64,000 nt of DNA from contig NZ_JBGMEB010000006.1 of assembly GCF_041447285.1 (NCBI RefSeq), forward strand, positions 124,001 through 188,000. The letters are read 5' to 3'. The DNA comes from Methanomethylovorans sp041447285 (lineage in GTDB: Archaea > Halobacteriota > Methanosarcinia > Methanosarcinales > Methanosarcinaceae). Below the pieces are notes generated by a model. It was given only the letters and a program-made list of their open reading frames with translations, made no database searches and was not told the DNA's origin. The position numbers and the translations under genes are program-made. Shown in pieces: positions 62,486-64,000 of the stretch (position 1 is its first letter; every line of letters starts with the position of its first letter).

Positions 62486-63793
62486 ATGAACGTTCTAGTT
62501 GTCGGTGGTGGAGGAAGGGAACATGCAATTGCGTCAGCTATTGCACAGAGCAGAAAAGATCCTGTTATTTTTGCTGTGATGGCAAAGAAGAACCCTGGTA
62601 TTGCCAGTCTTTGTCAGGATTTCCTTCTGGAAAAGGAAACCGATGTGCTGAAGGTTGTTGCTTATGCAACTGCCAATAACATTGATGTAGCCTTTATAGG
62701 CCCCGAGGCTCCTCTTTCAGTTGGGCTTGCTGATGCATTGGAAGAAGTAGGTATTGGTGTTGTGGGCCCAAGAAAAGCAGTTGCTCAGATAGAGTTCGAT
62801 AAAGCGTGGGCAAGGAATTTCATGAGAAAGCATGGAATTGCAGGTTGCCCTGTCTTTGAGGTATTTACTGAAAAAGATCCAATGTTCGATTTCATTGAAA
62901 AGCTTGGCAATGTAGCAATAAAGCCAGCAGGTCTTACTGGTGGCAAAGGTGTCAAAGTCATGGGTGATCAGCTTCCCACTGTAAAAGATGCCAAGGAATA
63001 TGCTGCTCAGCTTCTTGATTCAGGAAGCGTGGTCGTAGAAGAGAACCTTGTAGGTGAAGAGTTCACATTACAGGCTTTTGTGGATGGAGAAAACCTGGCT
63101 TTTTCACCAACGGTGCAGGATCATAAGAGAGCCTTTGAGAATGATCTCGGACCAAATACAGGAGGTATGGGTGCTTACACCGATGCTGGTGAAGTTCTGC
63201 CTTTCTTGTGTGCAGAAGATGTGGAGCAGGCAAAACGTATTATGCAGCACACTGTAAAGGAGTTATACGCAGAAACTGGTGTGAAATACAAGGGTGTGCT
63301 GTATGGCCAGTTCATGATCACAAAGAATGGTCCGCGTGTAATTGAGTTCAATGGCAGGTTCGGAGACCCCGAGGCTATGAACGTGCTGCCTCTTCTTGAG
63401 ACTGATATAGTGGATATTATGTGTGCTATCGTAAATGGGACTCTTGATAAACTGGATGTGAAGTTCAGTAAAAAGGCAACTGTTTGCAAGTATGCAGTTC
63501 CTGCGGGTTACCCTGACAACCCTTCCAAGGATAAAGAGGTATCTATCGGGGATATTGGTGACGCACTTCTATTCTATTCAAGTGTATATGAAGCAGACAA
63601 TAAGATCTACACTACAGGCTCACGTGCAATAGCAGTTGTAGGCATTGCTGATTCCATAAGTAAAGCAGAGAATAAGGCTCAGGAAGCACTTGACAATATT
63701 TTCGGTGATCTGCATTCCAGAAGGGATATAGGTACTGCTTCACTTATTCAGAAACGTATTGATCATATGAATGAAATCAGGGGCAGGGTATAA
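62486..63793 (+). CDS. purD: Phosphoribosylamine-glycine ligase (GAR synthetase)
   Basis: ATP-grasp enzyme forming glycinamide ribonucleotide in purine synthesis. 435 residues. N-terminal MNVLVVGGGGREHAIA, ATP-grasp core with KPAGLTGGKGVKVM (about 145-158), LGPNTGGMGAYTDAGEV and VIEFNGRFGDPEAMNVLP with metal-binding residues. Complete and normal in length. GGTGAGG precedes the ATG. Monocistronic or followed by argF after 31 nt. Confidence 0.97.
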   Translation: MNVLVVGGGGREHAIASAIAQSRKDPVIFAVMAKKNPGIASLCQDFLLEKETDVLKVVAYATANNIDVAFIGPEAPLSVGLADALEEVGIGVVGPRKAVAQIEFDKAWARNFMRKHGIAGCPVFEVFTEKDPMFDFIEKLGNVAIKPAGLTGGKGVKVMGDQLPTVKDAKEYAAQLLDSGSVVVEENLVGEEFTLQAFVDGENLAFSPTVQDHKRAFENDLGPNTGGMGAYTDAGEVLPFLCAEDVEQAKRIMQHTVKELYAETGVKYKGVLYGQFMITKNGPRVIEFNGRFGDPEAMNVLPLLETDIVDIMCAIVNGTLDKLDVKFSKKATVCKYAVPAGYPDNPSKDKEVSIGDIGDALLFYSSVYEADNKIYTTGSRAIAVVGIADSISKAENKAQEALDNIFGDLHSRRDIGTASLIQKRIDHMNEIRGRV

Positions 63794-63824
63794 TGCCCAA
63801 TAATAACGAAAATGGGTTGATTGT

Positions 63825-64000
63825 ATGAAGCATCTTATTTCCTTTGCAGACCTCACCCGTGATGAGGTCTTTGAACTGCTAGATATGGCAGTGATATTGA
63901 AAGAAAAGCGTGTTCGTGGGAAGCTCACGGATCTGCTTAAGAACAGAAGTCTGGCTATGCTTTTTGAAAAGTCTTCCACTCGTACCAGGGTATCGTTTGA
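63825..64000 (+). CDS. argF: Ornithine carbamoyltransferase, N-terminal part (cut by window end)
   Basis: First 58 residues only: MKHLISFADLTRDEVFELLDMA, then FEKSSTRTRVSF, where S-T-R-T-R is the carbamoyl-phosphate-binding motif. LISFADLT and the KEKRVRGK spacer favour ornithine rather than aspartate carbamoyltransferase. The gene continues past the window. The ATG is 10 nt after GGGTTGA. Confidence 0.92.
   Translation, partial: MKHLISFADLTRDEVFELLDMAVILKEKRVRGKLTDLLKNRSLAMLFEKSSTRTRVSF

Overview
The window reads as chromosome of a cytochrome-containing, probably methylotrophic methanogen of the Methanosarcinales (Methanosarcinaceae, for example a Methanolobus-like organism). The basis is archaeal core genes (S13-S4-S11-RNA polymerase subunit D, the latter with an eight-cysteine ferredoxin-like insertion; CarS; a DUF2551-like protein), an S-layer protein with the duplicated Methanosarcina-type domain, CcmF-like cytochrome c maturation proteins, AT-rich TATA promoters and GGTG/GGAGG ribosome binding sites. 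Genus is inference.

Layout. 1-6.0 kb: the end of a type I restriction-modification operon (hsdR partial, hsdM, hsdS) and a three-gene HEPN cassette. 6.3-20.2 kb: a composite integrated element. Two minus-strand modules together reproduce the gene order of a filamentous (inovirus-type) phage. The replication module (17.7-20.1 kb) holds four small genes, one an AbrB-like regulator, and a 482-residue replication-initiator candidate. The virion module (6.4-10.9 kb) holds a small basic protein, a tiny signal-peptide-bearing coat protein, a secreted one-TM protein, a propeller-like adsorption protein with a C-terminal anchor, a multi-TM protein and finally a Zot-like morphogenesis ATPase. Between the modules lies AT-rich cargo: a pentapeptide-repeat ion channel, a seven-bladed surface propeller flanked by two copies of a structured repeat, an endonuclease remnant and an AAA_13 ATPase with a PrrC/RloC-like R-E-H triad. 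20.2-24.2 kb continues as a defence-like region: a STAND ATPase with TPRs, a PD-(D/E)XK nuclease, a 41-residue zinc ribbon and a hairpin-rich non-coding stretch.

24.3-38.1 kb is mostly core genome: NudC, an S-layer protein, the ribosomal/RNA polymerase operon ending in tRNA-Leu(GAG), UppS, a DUF2551-like protein, a radical SAM protein with a divergent ferredoxin, and a type IV pilus ATPase/platform pair. 38.3-57.2 kb is a surface-glycan and surface-protein locus: glycosyltransferases, GT-C type membrane proteins, large secreted proteins sharing a domain, a flippase, an acetyltransferase, a UDP-GlcNAc-2-epimerase-like enzyme and GDP-mannose dehydratase. UppS and CarS in the same window supply lipid precursors. 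57.3-64 kb holds xseAB, a split ccmF-like pair in reversed order, carS, pyrE, purD and the start of argF.

The strongest discovery candidate is the archaeal inovirus-like element, whose replication and virion halves are separated by a defence-type cargo. Secondary points are a structured repeat whose stems are preserved between copies, several small genes that fit exactly into operon gaps, and a set of genes whose expected N-termini lie upstream of any ATG, GTG or TTG.
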